64,000 nucleotides of DNA, taken from assembly GCF_009762775.1 (NCBI RefSeq), contig NZ_CP046401.1:6274001-6338000 (forward strand), in the 5' to 3' direction. The notes under the pieces are model-generated. The model worked only from the letters and a program-made list of their open reading frames with translations, ran no database searches and had not been told where the DNA came from. Shown here piece by piece: positions 43,127-51,345 of the stretch. Numbering within the stretch: position 1 is the stretch's first letter; every line of letters begins with the position of its first letter. This DNA is from Maribellus comscasis (GTDB taxonomy: Bacteria; Bacteroidota; Bacteroidia; Bacteroidales; Prolixibacteraceae). The translations under genes and the position numbers were made by a program.

Positions 43127-43486
43127 ATGAGAAAATTAATTTCCTGGGTAGAAATCCCGGCAACAGATTTTGAGAGAGCTGTAGAATTTTATCGTTCTGT
43201 ATTAAAAACTGACCTGCAGGTGATTGACTGCGGTTTTGAAAAAATGGCATGTTTCCCCAACGGAGAAGGTGCAATTTCATTGACCCCCGGTTTTAATCCC
43301 GGCAAAGACGGGGCATTGGTGAGTTTTAACCTTGAAAAGGATTTGGATGGAGCCATTAAAAGAGTAAAGGAAAATAACGGGACAATTGTACAGACTAAAA
43401 CCAAAATTGAAGCCGAAGGACGAGGGTATTTTGCCTTATTTATTGATAGCGAAGGAAACAAGGCCGGTTTGTATGGCGATGAATAA
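43127..43486 (+). CDS. VOC (glyoxalase-fold) family protein
   Basis: 119 aa with two beta-alpha-beta-beta-beta modules of the vicinal-oxygen-chelate fold: ISWVEIPATDFERAVEFYRS, ALVSFNLEKDLDGAIKRVKE and a final YFALFIDSEGNKAGLY. The family includes glyoxalases, bleomycin-binding proteins and dioxygenases; the specific reaction cannot be told. An AraC-type regulator gene follows 85 nt later in the same direction. Confidence 0.85.
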   Translation: MRKLISWVEIPATDFERAVEFYRSVLKTDLQVIDCGFEKMACFPNGEGAISLTPGFNPGKDGALVSFNLEKDLDGAIKRVKENNGTIVQTKTKIEAEGRGYFALFIDSEGNKAGLYGDE

Positions 43487-43571
43487 CTAAAAAAAATGAG
43501 ATTATGGTTTACCTGTTGTCAGACCATAATCTTGTTTTCATTTTTTAAATTTGCACTCATATTAAAAGAAC

Positions 43572-44381
43572 ATGGAGTACAGTATTGCTAAACCCTCGGT
43601 GTTGTTGTCGAAGTTCATAAAACATTACTGGGCGATTGAAAACTGCTTTCCCGGTTTTGTGCAGCATACGCAACGGATTGTGCCCAACGGGTTGCCGGAA
43701 CTTATTTTCTATCTGGGTGACAGGCCGGTTGCAACCGATACTGCCCGGTCGATCAATGAAAATGCACTTGTAAGCGGGCACATGCGGGGATTTTATGACA
43801 TTAATGTTTCGGGGAAATTATCCGTGTTTTCAATATTGTTTAAACCACAGGGTTTGCGTATGTTTTTCGATATTCCCTTAAATGAGCTTTACAATCACCA
43901 CGTTCCGCTCAGGTACCTGTTTAAACATGATGCAGTAGAACTTGAGTCAAAACTATTTGAAGCTGGTTCGTTTTCAGAGCGAATAAAAATTATCGAGAAT
44001 TATCTTTTAAAGATTCTGAAAAAAAGTGCTGCAAAATATGAATATAAACGGATTGACCACTGCGTTAATTTAATCAATCAAAAGCGGGCTGTGGTTCATG
44101 TCGATTTTCTTGCGTCAGAAGCCTGTTTGAGCCGCAAACAATTTGAAAGGACTTTTTTATATTATGTCGGAACTTCTCCTAAACAGTTTTTAAAAACCAT
44201 TCGTTTTCAGAGTTCCATTGATAAAAAATCCCGGAATAAATCTGCAAATTTAACCGACCTGACATATAGTTGCGGATACTATGACCAATCGCATATGATA
44301 AATGACTTTCAAAAACTAACCGGGATGACACCCAAGCAGTATTTCAATGAATGTGAACCGTATTCAGACTATTTTCAGTAG
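43572..44381 (+). CDS. AraC-family transcriptional regulator
   Basis: 269 aa. The N-terminal domain (about 1-140) resembles the DUF6597 ligand-binding region (MEYSIAKPSVLLSKFIKHYW, RIVPNGLPELIFYLGD). The C-terminal domain has two AraC-type HTH motifs (about 175-265): VDFLASEACLSRKQFERTF and LTYSCGYYDQSHMINDFQKL, ending TPKQYF. It may control the VOC gene beside it; a shared hairpin with the convergent GMC gene ends transcription. Confidence 0.9.
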   Translation: MEYSIAKPSVLLSKFIKHYWAIENCFPGFVQHTQRIVPNGLPELIFYLGDRPVATDTARSINENALVSGHMRGFYDINVSGKLSVFSILFKPQGLRMFFDIPLNELYNHHVPLRYLFKHDAVELESKLFEAGSFSERIKIIENYLLKILKKSAAKYEYKRIDHCVNLINQKRAVVHVDFLASEACLSRKQFERTFLYYVGTSPKQFLKTIRFQSSIDKKSRNKSANLTDLTYSCGYYDQSHMINDFQKLTGMTPKQYFNECEPYSDYFQ

Positions 44382-44434
44382 CTGATTTCGTTTTCCCGTT
44401 GCTGCACAGTTTGTTTTCGCTGGCATGAGCTAAC

Positions 44435-44458
44435 AAACAGCTTCAAAATCAGCTGTTT
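44435..44458. terminator. Bidirectional terminator between convergent genes
   Basis: AAACAGCT (44435-44442), loop TCAAAATC, AGCTGTTT (44451-44458): perfect 8-bp stem flanked by A and T runs, between the AraC gene and the leftward GMC gene, overlapping the latter's stop. Confidence 0.8.
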
Positions 44459-46028
44459 ATTTACTTACTGGTTTTTCCGATACTTTACTCATGGCATATT
44501 CTGCCAGTGCTGTAATCGTAAAACTCGGATTTACTCCGGGATTTCCCTGAACCACTGAACCGTCCAGAATAAACATATTGGGGTAGTTGTGCACAGCAAA
44601 ATCTGAATTGATAACTCCGTTTTTGGCACAGGTTCCCATTGGAACACCACCAAGAATATGTGCAGTTGACGGGACATTCATCAGAATTTCCGCAGCTGAG
44701 TTTTGCGAATGTGCATTCGCTTTTTTTGCGTAGCGGTGCATAATGTCCTGTCCAACCGGCAGGTAGGCCTGTACGTTTTCTTCTCCGTTGTTTTGTAATG
44801 TCAGTTTTTTACGGAAAGGCCATTTTTTCAAAACAAAACGCATTTTAGTGTCCACTGTCTGCATCACCAAAAAAATAATGGTGTTTTCTGCCCAATGGCG
44901 GTTAAAGAACATTTTAAAAAACAAACCCGGCCGCGAAACTATTTTTCCCAAAAAATGAAACACCCGTGCTAGGTTTGAACCCTGTTTATCGGTTGCAATG
45001 GAAAGTAAACTCCGCATTACATTTGATTTGTTCGGGTATTTGACAATTTCAACCGAAGTATCTTTATCGGGTTTAAATATGGAACTGATGGCAATGCTGT
45101 TGTTTAGTTTGCGGTCGGAAAGCGTAGCGGTGCAAATTGTTTCCGAATTGGTGCGTACAGATTCGCCTAGTTTGTCAGAAAGATCGGGTAGCGTTTTGTA
45201 TATATGTTTTTGGTTAAGCAGCAATTTTAATGTTCCCAGAACTCCGCCTGAAACAATAAGTCCTTTGGAATGGAAAATCCGGCTTTTTGAGGGAAAAATT
45301 CCTGCCGTTTTTTGGGTATAAACCAGATATTCTCCGTTTACAAATTCAATCTTCCATACATTGGTTTCCGAAAGAATATCAACACCCTTTTTCTCTGCAA
45401 ACCAAAGATAATTTTTGTCAAGTGTATTTTTAGCATTTTCCCGGCATCCCACCATACAGCCCGCACAGTTGGTACACGGTTTTCTCAAAGGGCCTTCTCC
45501 GTTAAAATACGGGTCCTGTGGCCTGTCGTCTTCGTTAAAATAAACAGCCACATATACATTGTCGAATGAGTCTTCCTTACCTAAATCTTTGGCAACATCA
45601 TGCAGAATTTTGTCTTCGGCATTTTGTTTGTCAAACTTGGTGCGCCCGAGCATAAAACCGGCTTTGTCGTAAAACGGAGCCAACTCTTTTTTCCAGTCGT
45701 TAAAAGCTGCCCACTGTTTATTCCTGAAAAAATCATCATGCGGATACATTAAGGTGTTTGCATAGACCAGGCTGCCCCCTCCAACACCCGTTCCACTCAG
45801 AATAAAGGCATGTTTGTATATGTCCAGTTTTTGAAGTCCCAGGAAACCAAGTTGCGGCAGCCACAAATATTTTTTTAAATCCCAGTTGGTTTTTGGAAAA
45901 TCGTCAGGGAGAAAACGTTTCCCTTTCTCGATGGTTAAAACCGAGTATCCTTTTTCGGCGAGCCGCAATGAAGAAACACTTCCTCCAAAACCGGACCCAA
46001 TGACAATGTAATCGTATTTCTTTTTCAC
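44457..46028 (-). CDS. GMC-family FAD oxidoreductase
   Basis: 523-aa FAD enzyme of the GMC (cholesterol-oxidase-like) group. N-terminal dinucleotide fold GSGFGGSVSSLRLAEKG (residues 10-26), FAD-binding GTGVGGGSLVYANTL, and the C-terminal GMC block PSTAHILGGVPMG ... GSVVQGNPGVNPSFT. There is an unusual cysteine cluster CTNCAGCMVGCRENAKNTL (about 184-202), the usual place for a metal site in this subgroup. Members oxidise alcohols or sterols. It is divergent from the polysaccharide-degradation operon and may be regulated with it. Confidence 0.85.
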   Translation of the reverse strand: MKKKYDYIVIGSGFGGSVSSLRLAEKGYSVLTIEKGKRFLPDDFPKTNWDLKKYLWLPQLGFLGLQKLDIYKHAFILSGTGVGGGSLVYANTLMYPHDDFFRNKQWAAFNDWKKELAPFYDKAGFMLGRTKFDKQNAEDKILHDVAKDLGKEDSFDNVYVAVYFNEDDRPQDPYFNGEGPLRKPCTNCAGCMVGCRENAKNTLDKNYLWFAEKKGVDILSETNVWKIEFVNGEYLVYTQKTAGIFPSKSRIFHSKGLIVSGGVLGTLKLLLNQKHIYKTLPDLSDKLGESVRTNSETICTATLSDRKLNNSIAISSIFKPDKDTSVEIVKYPNKSNVMRSLLSIATDKQGSNLARVFHFLGKIVSRPGLFFKMFFNRHWAENTIIFLVMQTVDTKMRFVLKKWPFRKKLTLQNNGEENVQAYLPVGQDIMHRYAKKANAHSQNSAAEILMNVPSTAHILGGVPMGTCAKNGVINSDFAVHNYPNMFILDGSVVQGNPGVNPSFTITALAEYAMSKVSEKPVSK

Positions 46029-46121
46029 AAGCCGGGCTTTACAGCCACTAAACTTACAAAAAATAGTGATTAAATTCTTTGCTAATTTTCATTAGAAGTA
46101 TGACATTTTCCAGAGATTTAA

Positions 46122-46129
46122 TAGCTTTG
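46122..46129 (+). promoter_or_regulatory. Candidate -7 box for the sulfatase operon
   Basis: TAGCTTTG matches TAnnTTTG, 25 nt upstream of the esterase ATG. No clear -33 box at the usual spacing. Confidence 0.4.
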
Positions 46130-46154
46130 TTTAAACGAACAAATAACCTGAATC

Positions 46155-47018
46155 ATGAAGAAAATCTTATTATCTGTTGTTGTCTTGTTTTACGTTGTTA
46201 CTTCCGGAGCCCAGAGTGGGAAAGTAATAGAATCACTTCAGTTTAAAAGTAACCTGGTCGATTACCCGGTGGAGTATTCCATATACCTCCCACCTGATTA
46301 TGAAACTTCAGAAAGAAGTTACCCGGTTTTGTATTTGCTGCACGGATATTCCGACGATGAAACAGGCTGGATTCAGTTTGGGGAGGCCAACCGTATTGCT
46401 GACCAGGGAATAGAAAATGGTGATTTTCCTCCCTGTATTATTGTAATGCCCGATGGAAAAGTGACCTGGTATTGCAACAGTGTTGATGGAAAAGATCCCT
46501 GGGAAGACATGTTTATTCAGGAATTTATTCCGTTTATTGAAAAGGAATACCGTATTCGCCCTAAAAAGGAGTTTCGTGCCGTTGCAGGGCTGTCAATGGG
46601 AGGATACGGAGCCTTAAAACTGGCAATGCGTCACACCGACTTATTTTCAAACTGTGTGGCCATGAGTTCAGGAACTTTCACTGATGAAGAGATGCTGGGA
46701 AGAGACCAGTATGACCGGTATTTTGGGAGCATTTACGGTCCGAAAAAGAAAGATGATTTGGGCGAACACTGGAAAGCCAATAGTCCGCTTTACCTGGCTG
46801 AATCAGTGGATGCTGAAAGATTGAAGTCCGTACGCTTTTATATTGATTGTGGCGACGACGATTTTTTGTACAAAGGAAATGCTGCGCTGCATGTCAAAAT
46901 GAGAGATTTGGGTATTCCCCACGAGTACCGTGTACGAAACGGCGGACATGAATGGGGCTACTGGCGTACCGGATTATTTGACGGGCTGGTATTTATTTCA
47001 AAAACTTTTCACCGGTAA
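46155..47018 (+). CDS. Exported esterase (esterase D-like alpha/beta hydrolase)
   Basis: 287-aa secreted serine esterase. Signal peptide ends SGAQ (about residue 20). The nucleophile elbow is GLSMGG (Ser147); YPVLYLLHGYSDDETGW forms the oxyanion region; the acidic residue is probably in YIDCGDDD and the His in GGHEWGYW. The fold is that of feruloyl/acetyl-xylan-type esterases. It opens the operon with two sulfatases and a GH106-like enzyme, so removal of acyl groups from a polysaccharide is the likely role. Confidence 0.85.
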   Translation: MKKILLSVVVLFYVVTSGAQSGKVIESLQFKSNLVDYPVEYSIYLPPDYETSERSYPVLYLLHGYSDDETGWIQFGEANRIADQGIENGDFPPCIIVMPDGKVTWYCNSVDGKDPWEDMFIQEFIPFIEKEYRIRPKKEFRAVAGLSMGGYGALKLAMRHTDLFSNCVAMSSGTFTDEEMLGRDQYDRYFGSIYGPKKKDDLGEHWKANSPLYLAESVDAERLKSVRFYIDCGDDDFLYKGNAALHVKMRDLGIPHEYRVRNGGHEWGYWRTGLFDGLVFISKTFHR

Positions 47019-47029
47019 CAAACAAAACT

Positions 47030-48460
47030 ATGAAACTGAAAATCGGAGCTATTTTTCTGTTTGTTTTTATTGTTTTCTTTTCATTGGCGCAAAATGCTCA
47101 AAAGCCCAATGTACTTTTTATTGCTGTCGATGATCTTCGTCCTGAATTAGGATGTTACGGGCAAACACAGATTCAATCACCCAACATTGATAAATTGGCC
47201 GAATCAGGATTAATGTTTAACCGGTCTTATTGTAATATCCCGGTTTGCGGTGCCTCACGTGCAAGCATATTATCGGGGATTCGCCCCAACAGGCAGCGTT
47301 TTTTGAATTATAGCTGCTGGCAGGATCAGGATGTTCCGGGTGTGGTAGGTCTGCCGATGCATTTTAAAAACAACGGGTATTACACGGTTTCTCTTGGGAA
47401 AATTTATCATCATATTACCGACGGAAAAGGAAGCTGGTCGGAAACACCGTGGTTTCCCGAAGGCGACTGGCAGGGCTGGCAAGCCTATGTATTGCCGGAG
47501 TCGCATAAACAAATTAAACCACGCCCCAACGGAAGCGGAATTAACGGTCCGTCGTTTGAAAGTCCGGATGCACCCGACCATATTTATCCGGATGGAATGA
47601 TTGCCGAAGAGGCCATCCGTCAGTTAAATGAACTGGAGAAGAAAAAGGAACCTTTTTTTCTGGCAGTGGGATTTCTAAAACCACATCTTCCTTTTAATGC
47701 GCCAAAAAAATACTGGGAGTTGTATGATTTTGATAATATAAAATTACCGGAGTACATGCAAAAACCTGAAAATGCACCGGATGTCTGTATGCATAATTTT
47801 GGAGAGTTGCGAAATTATACCGATGTTCCGGATCAGGGGTCGATGGAGGAAGAATTTATGCGAAAGCTTATTCACGGTTATTATGCCTGTGTGAGTTATA
47901 CCGATGCTCAAATTGGAAAAGTCCTGGATGAACTGGAAAATCTGGGTCTTGCCGAAAATACCATTGTTATCTTGTGGGGCGATCATGGCTGGCATCTGGG
48001 CGAACACGGCCTGTGGTGTAAACATTGTAATTTTGAAAAAGTACTGCATACTCCGGTTATTGTAAGAGCGCCGGACAAAAAGCAAAATATAAAAACAGAT
48101 GCATTGGTGGAATATGTTGATATCTATCCATCATTGTGTGAACTGGCAGGTTTGGAAAAACCGTTTCATCTGCAGGGAAAAAGTTTTGTTCCCCTGATGA
48201 AGAACCCGGATCAGCCCTGGAAAGAGGAAGTCTATTGTCGCTGGATTAAAGGAGAAACTCTTGTTACGCAAACCCATACCTATACCGAATGGTTTGATGA
48301 TTCAGGCAAAGTGAGCGACCGTATGCTTTATGATTTGACGACAGATGCTGAAGAAACGGTAAATATTTCAGAAAATAAGGAGAATAAAACACTGGTTCAG
48401 CAACTCTCCGAAAAAATAAAAAAACACATTGCAAAACGCGATGAAATAATTATCCCGTAG
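47030..48460 (+). CDS. Secreted sulfatase (iduronate-2-sulfatase-like)
   Basis: 476-aa S1-family sulfatase with a signal peptide (ending FSLAQ). Metal/active site: NVLFIAVDDLRPELGCYG at the N-terminus and CGASR (Cys73), the CxAxR form of the signature in which the Cys becomes formylglycine. A further block WGDHGWHLGEHGLWCKH carries metal and substrate ligands and is typical of iduronate-2-sulfatase relatives. It starts 11 nt after the esterase gene and ends 1 nt before the next sulfatase. Expected to desulfate a uronic-acid or similar sugar of a marine polysaccharide. Confidence 0.9.
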   Translation: MKLKIGAIFLFVFIVFFSLAQNAQKPNVLFIAVDDLRPELGCYGQTQIQSPNIDKLAESGLMFNRSYCNIPVCGASRASILSGIRPNRQRFLNYSCWQDQDVPGVVGLPMHFKNNGYYTVSLGKIYHHITDGKGSWSETPWFPEGDWQGWQAYVLPESHKQIKPRPNGSGINGPSFESPDAPDHIYPDGMIAEEAIRQLNELEKKKEPFFLAVGFLKPHLPFNAPKKYWELYDFDNIKLPEYMQKPENAPDVCMHNFGELRNYTDVPDQGSMEEEFMRKLIHGYYACVSYTDAQIGKVLDELENLGLAENTIVILWGDHGWHLGEHGLWCKHCNFEKVLHTPVIVRAPDKKQNIKTDALVEYVDIYPSLCELAGLEKPFHLQGKSFVPLMKNPDQPWKEEVYCRWIKGETLVTQTHTYTEWFDDSGKVSDRMLYDLTTDAEETVNISENKENKTLVQQLSEKIKKHIAKRDEIIIP

Positions 48461-48461
48461 A

Positions 48462-49808
48462 ATGAAAACGTATCATCCGTTTTATATCCTGTTGTTTGTT
48501 TTGTCTTTTGTTTTTTCTTCCTGTAAAAAAGAAAAGGAGAAATTGCCCAATATTGTACTGATTATGGCAGATGACATGGGATATGAATGTTTGGGATGCA
48601 ATGGAAGCACTGAGTACAAAACTCCGGCACTTGATCGTCTGGCGACCAATGGGATTCGTTTCGAAAATTGTTATTCACAACCCTTGTGTACGCCATCGAG
48701 AGTAAAAATTATGACAGGGAAATACAACTATCGGAATTATGAAGATTTTGGTTATTTAAATCCCAACCAGATAACTTTTGGAAATATATTAAAAAAAGCC
48801 GGTTATTCTACCTGTATTGCCGGGAAGTGGCAACTGAACGGACTAAACCGAAATAATCCGGGGAATCAGGATATAACCCGGCCCAACCATTTTGGCTTTG
48901 ACGAGTATTGTTTGTGGCAGTTAAATCATACGCGTGCGGAGGGGGAGCGCTATGCAAATGCCCTGATAACACAAAACGGAGTGGATTTGTCGTGTGATGT
49001 CACTGCCTGCTACGGCCCACAGGTATTTGCAGATTTTGTTTGTGATTTTATTGACAGGAAAGCAAAAGCGCCTTTTTTTATTTATTATCCGATGGTACTG
49101 GTGCATGATCCTTTTGTGCCCACTCCCGACTCTCCGGAATGGAGCGACCCCGGCCGGCGCTATGAAAAGGATACAGCCTACTATGCAGACATGATGAATT
49201 TTACCGACAAAATTGTACTTCAAATAGAATCAAAACTCAAAGAAAAAGGAATTTGGGACAACACGCTGTTTATCTTTACGGCGGATAACGGAACCAACAG
49301 GGCAGTAATTTCAGAAACCAGCTATGCAACCGTAAAAGGAGGAAAAGGGCTTTCAGTAAACACCGGAAATCATGTCCCGCTGATTGTTTCCTGGCCTGAA
49401 AAAACGAAGGGAAACGGTACCGTTGGTAATATCATCTCCTTTGCCGATTTTTTACCAACTTTTTGTGATGCTGCCGGCGTGGAGCCTTCAAAATATAAAA
49501 CCGACGGAGAAAGTTTTTATTCGCTCCTTACCGGAGAGGACACGGAGAAACAAAATGAAATTTTTATTCACTATTCGCCACGTTGGGGAACTTTTAGCCA
49601 CGACCGCTGGGTAATGGATGGCACCTATAAATTGTATAAGGACGGACGTTTTTTTAATACATCGCTTGACACATTGGAAAAAAATCCGCTTCTGGGTATC
49701 ACCCGGGAAGAGCGGGATTTGAAAAACAGATTTGAAAAAATCCTCCTTGAAAAAGAAAATGAAATTCCTTTCGTTTTAAACGATACAACTTTTAATATTA
49801 CGTATTGA
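48462..49808 (+). CDS. Sulfatase lipoprotein (arylsulfatase A-like)
   Basis: 448 aa. Lipoprotein signal with Cys near residue 21 (FVFSSCKKE). S1 sulfatase: NIVLIMADDMGYECLGCNG, signature CTPSR (Cys76) in QPLCTPSRVKIMTGKYNYRN, then FTADNGTN, and VKGGKG near the C-terminal subdomain. It is separated from the first sulfatase by a single base, and the two differ strongly in sequence, so they probably remove sulfate from different positions. The maturation enzyme is not in this window. Confidence 0.9.
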   Translation: MKTYHPFYILLFVLSFVFSSCKKEKEKLPNIVLIMADDMGYECLGCNGSTEYKTPALDRLATNGIRFENCYSQPLCTPSRVKIMTGKYNYRNYEDFGYLNPNQITFGNILKKAGYSTCIAGKWQLNGLNRNNPGNQDITRPNHFGFDEYCLWQLNHTRAEGERYANALITQNGVDLSCDVTACYGPQVFADFVCDFIDRKAKAPFFIYYPMVLVHDPFVPTPDSPEWSDPGRRYEKDTAYYADMMNFTDKIVLQIESKLKEKGIWDNTLFIFTADNGTNRAVISETSYATVKGGKGLSVNTGNHVPLIVSWPEKTKGNGTVGNIISFADFLPTFCDAAGVEPSKYKTDGESFYSLLTGEDTEKQNEIFIHYSPRWGTFSHDRWVMDGTYKLYKDGRFFNTSLDTLEKNPLLGITREERDLKNRFEKILLEKENEIPFVLNDTTFNITY

Positions 49809-51184
49809 AAAAACTGATTATCATATTTTATTTATTGCTTTCGCTTTTGCCGCGGGGAATGGCACAGGATACAATCCCTGATTTCAGCTGGGGAAATGCA
49901 CATTATTTTAATTTAAATGAAGGCGATAGTTGTACCTTTAACAGGGTTAATATAAAGCTTTTGCGGATTGAGAACCATTACAACCATATCAAAGTAGGGG
50001 AAGATACCATTTGTATAAAAGTCAGCCGGAGAACCCTGCCTGTTTTATCCAATGGCTTGCGTTTTTTTGTGGCCGACAATAAAAATGTAAAGTCGATAAC
50101 TTCAGACTCTTTGGTTCACGGACTCCTGACCAAAGATGCTCTGATTTGTGTTTCCGACTATCAGGAGCCTTTACTCAATCCATATAAATATTCATTTCCG
50201 GTGAACTTTAACGATGGTTTTATCTGGAATACCGAAGTTGATGGATATATGTTTGCCTATATGGGTGAAGACAATAAAGACGGTGAAAAATATTATCGTT
50301 CGCACGAGGGTATCGATCTGGATTTAAGCGATGCGCGCGGACTGGAAAAGCACTGGATTGTAGCTTTGGAGAATTCAGAAGTGGAATGGATTGAAGAATA
50401 TGAGGCTGGAAATGAGAAGGCAGCCTGTGTATTGCTAAGAAGTGAATCGACGCCACAAATTTTTTATGTTTATGAAGGTCTTCTTGCCAAAAGTCTTGAA
50501 ATCAGAAAAGGTCATAAAATTATTCAGGGAGAAATTCTGGGAACAGTTTGGGGAGATGAAAATGATGGATTTTTGCAACTGTCGGTAGTAAATTCAACCG
50601 ACGTTCCGCAATACGCAGAACGGTTTAACAATGCAGTTAATTTTTTTCCGCAGCTTTTTCTGCTGTATTACAATCAGACGTTTAGTTTAAATAAGAATTA
50701 TTCAAAAGGAAGAATTGTGTTTGGAAAAAATGGAAAAGCTTCCGATGAAAATAAAACCAATATTCATTCCTACGAAAATTACATTGGCAAAGGTTGGCTT
50801 TTTGACCACTGGAATATAAGCCAGCGTGTTGATTGTATTTGCAATGGTGACGAGAGTAATGCCAGACTAAATAAAGTGTTGTTCGCGGGAAGTCCGGCGG
50901 AAAAAAAGAATCCTGAAAACAACTACGATTATGAAATTAGTGTAAGTAACGGAACCTATCGTATTCGTGCAAAAGTAGGTGATTTGGAGTTTCCGTCGTG
51001 GCAAAAAGTGGAACTTGAAGCGATCGAAGCCGGAACATTTGACCTTGATGCAGGAGAATACAAATGGACAAATGAACGTGTGGTAAAAGTGAACGATGGA
51101 AAATTAAGCGTTCGGATACATGTCGACTCTTCAAACCGGAAAGTAGCTGGCTTAAGTGAAATTGTGTTTCAAAAAGTTAATTAG
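49805..51184 (+). CDS. Secreted protein of unknown function with M23-like and beta-sandwich parts
   Basis: 459 aa starting from TTG at 49805, which overlaps the TGA of the sulfatase (TTGA), so it is translationally coupled. Signal peptide ends RGMAQ. The middle part contains YYRSHEGIDLDLSDARG and KHWIVALENSEVEWI, which recall the HxGxD and permanent-channel segments of M23 endopeptidases, but no full zinc motif is seen. The last 150 residues (YDYEISVSNGTYRIRAKVGD, then RVHV-like strands) resemble a malectin-like carbohydrate-binding sandwich. Its place in the operon points to polysaccharide binding or processing; I do not recognise the family. Confidence 0.7.
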   Translation: MKKLIIIFYLLLSLLPRGMAQDTIPDFSWGNAHYFNLNEGDSCTFNRVNIKLLRIENHYNHIKVGEDTICIKVSRRTLPVLSNGLRFFVADNKNVKSITSDSLVHGLLTKDALICVSDYQEPLLNPYKYSFPVNFNDGFIWNTEVDGYMFAYMGEDNKDGEKYYRSHEGIDLDLSDARGLEKHWIVALENSEVEWIEEYEAGNEKAACVLLRSESTPQIFYVYEGLLAKSLEIRKGHKIIQGEILGTVWGDENDGFLQLSVVNSTDVPQYAERFNNAVNFFPQLFLLYYNQTFSLNKNYSKGRIVFGKNGKASDENKTNIHSYENYIGKGWLFDHWNISQRVDCICNGDESNARLNKVLFAGSPAEKKNPENNYDYEISVSNGTYRIRAKVGDLEFPSWQKVELEAIEAGTFDLDAGEYKWTNERVVKVNDGKLSVRIHVDSSNRKVAGLSEIVFQKVN

Positions 51185-51345
51185 ATTTTAGTTTAAAAAG
51201 ATTGAGAATGTTGGCATTGTATATATTCTTTTTTGCACATTTTGCTTAACCTGTTTCACTATCTTTTCAAAAAGACCATGAAACAATATAGCATGACATT
51301 TTTTTGGAGTATTACGGCCATTCGATAAAGAATAAAATATTTTAA

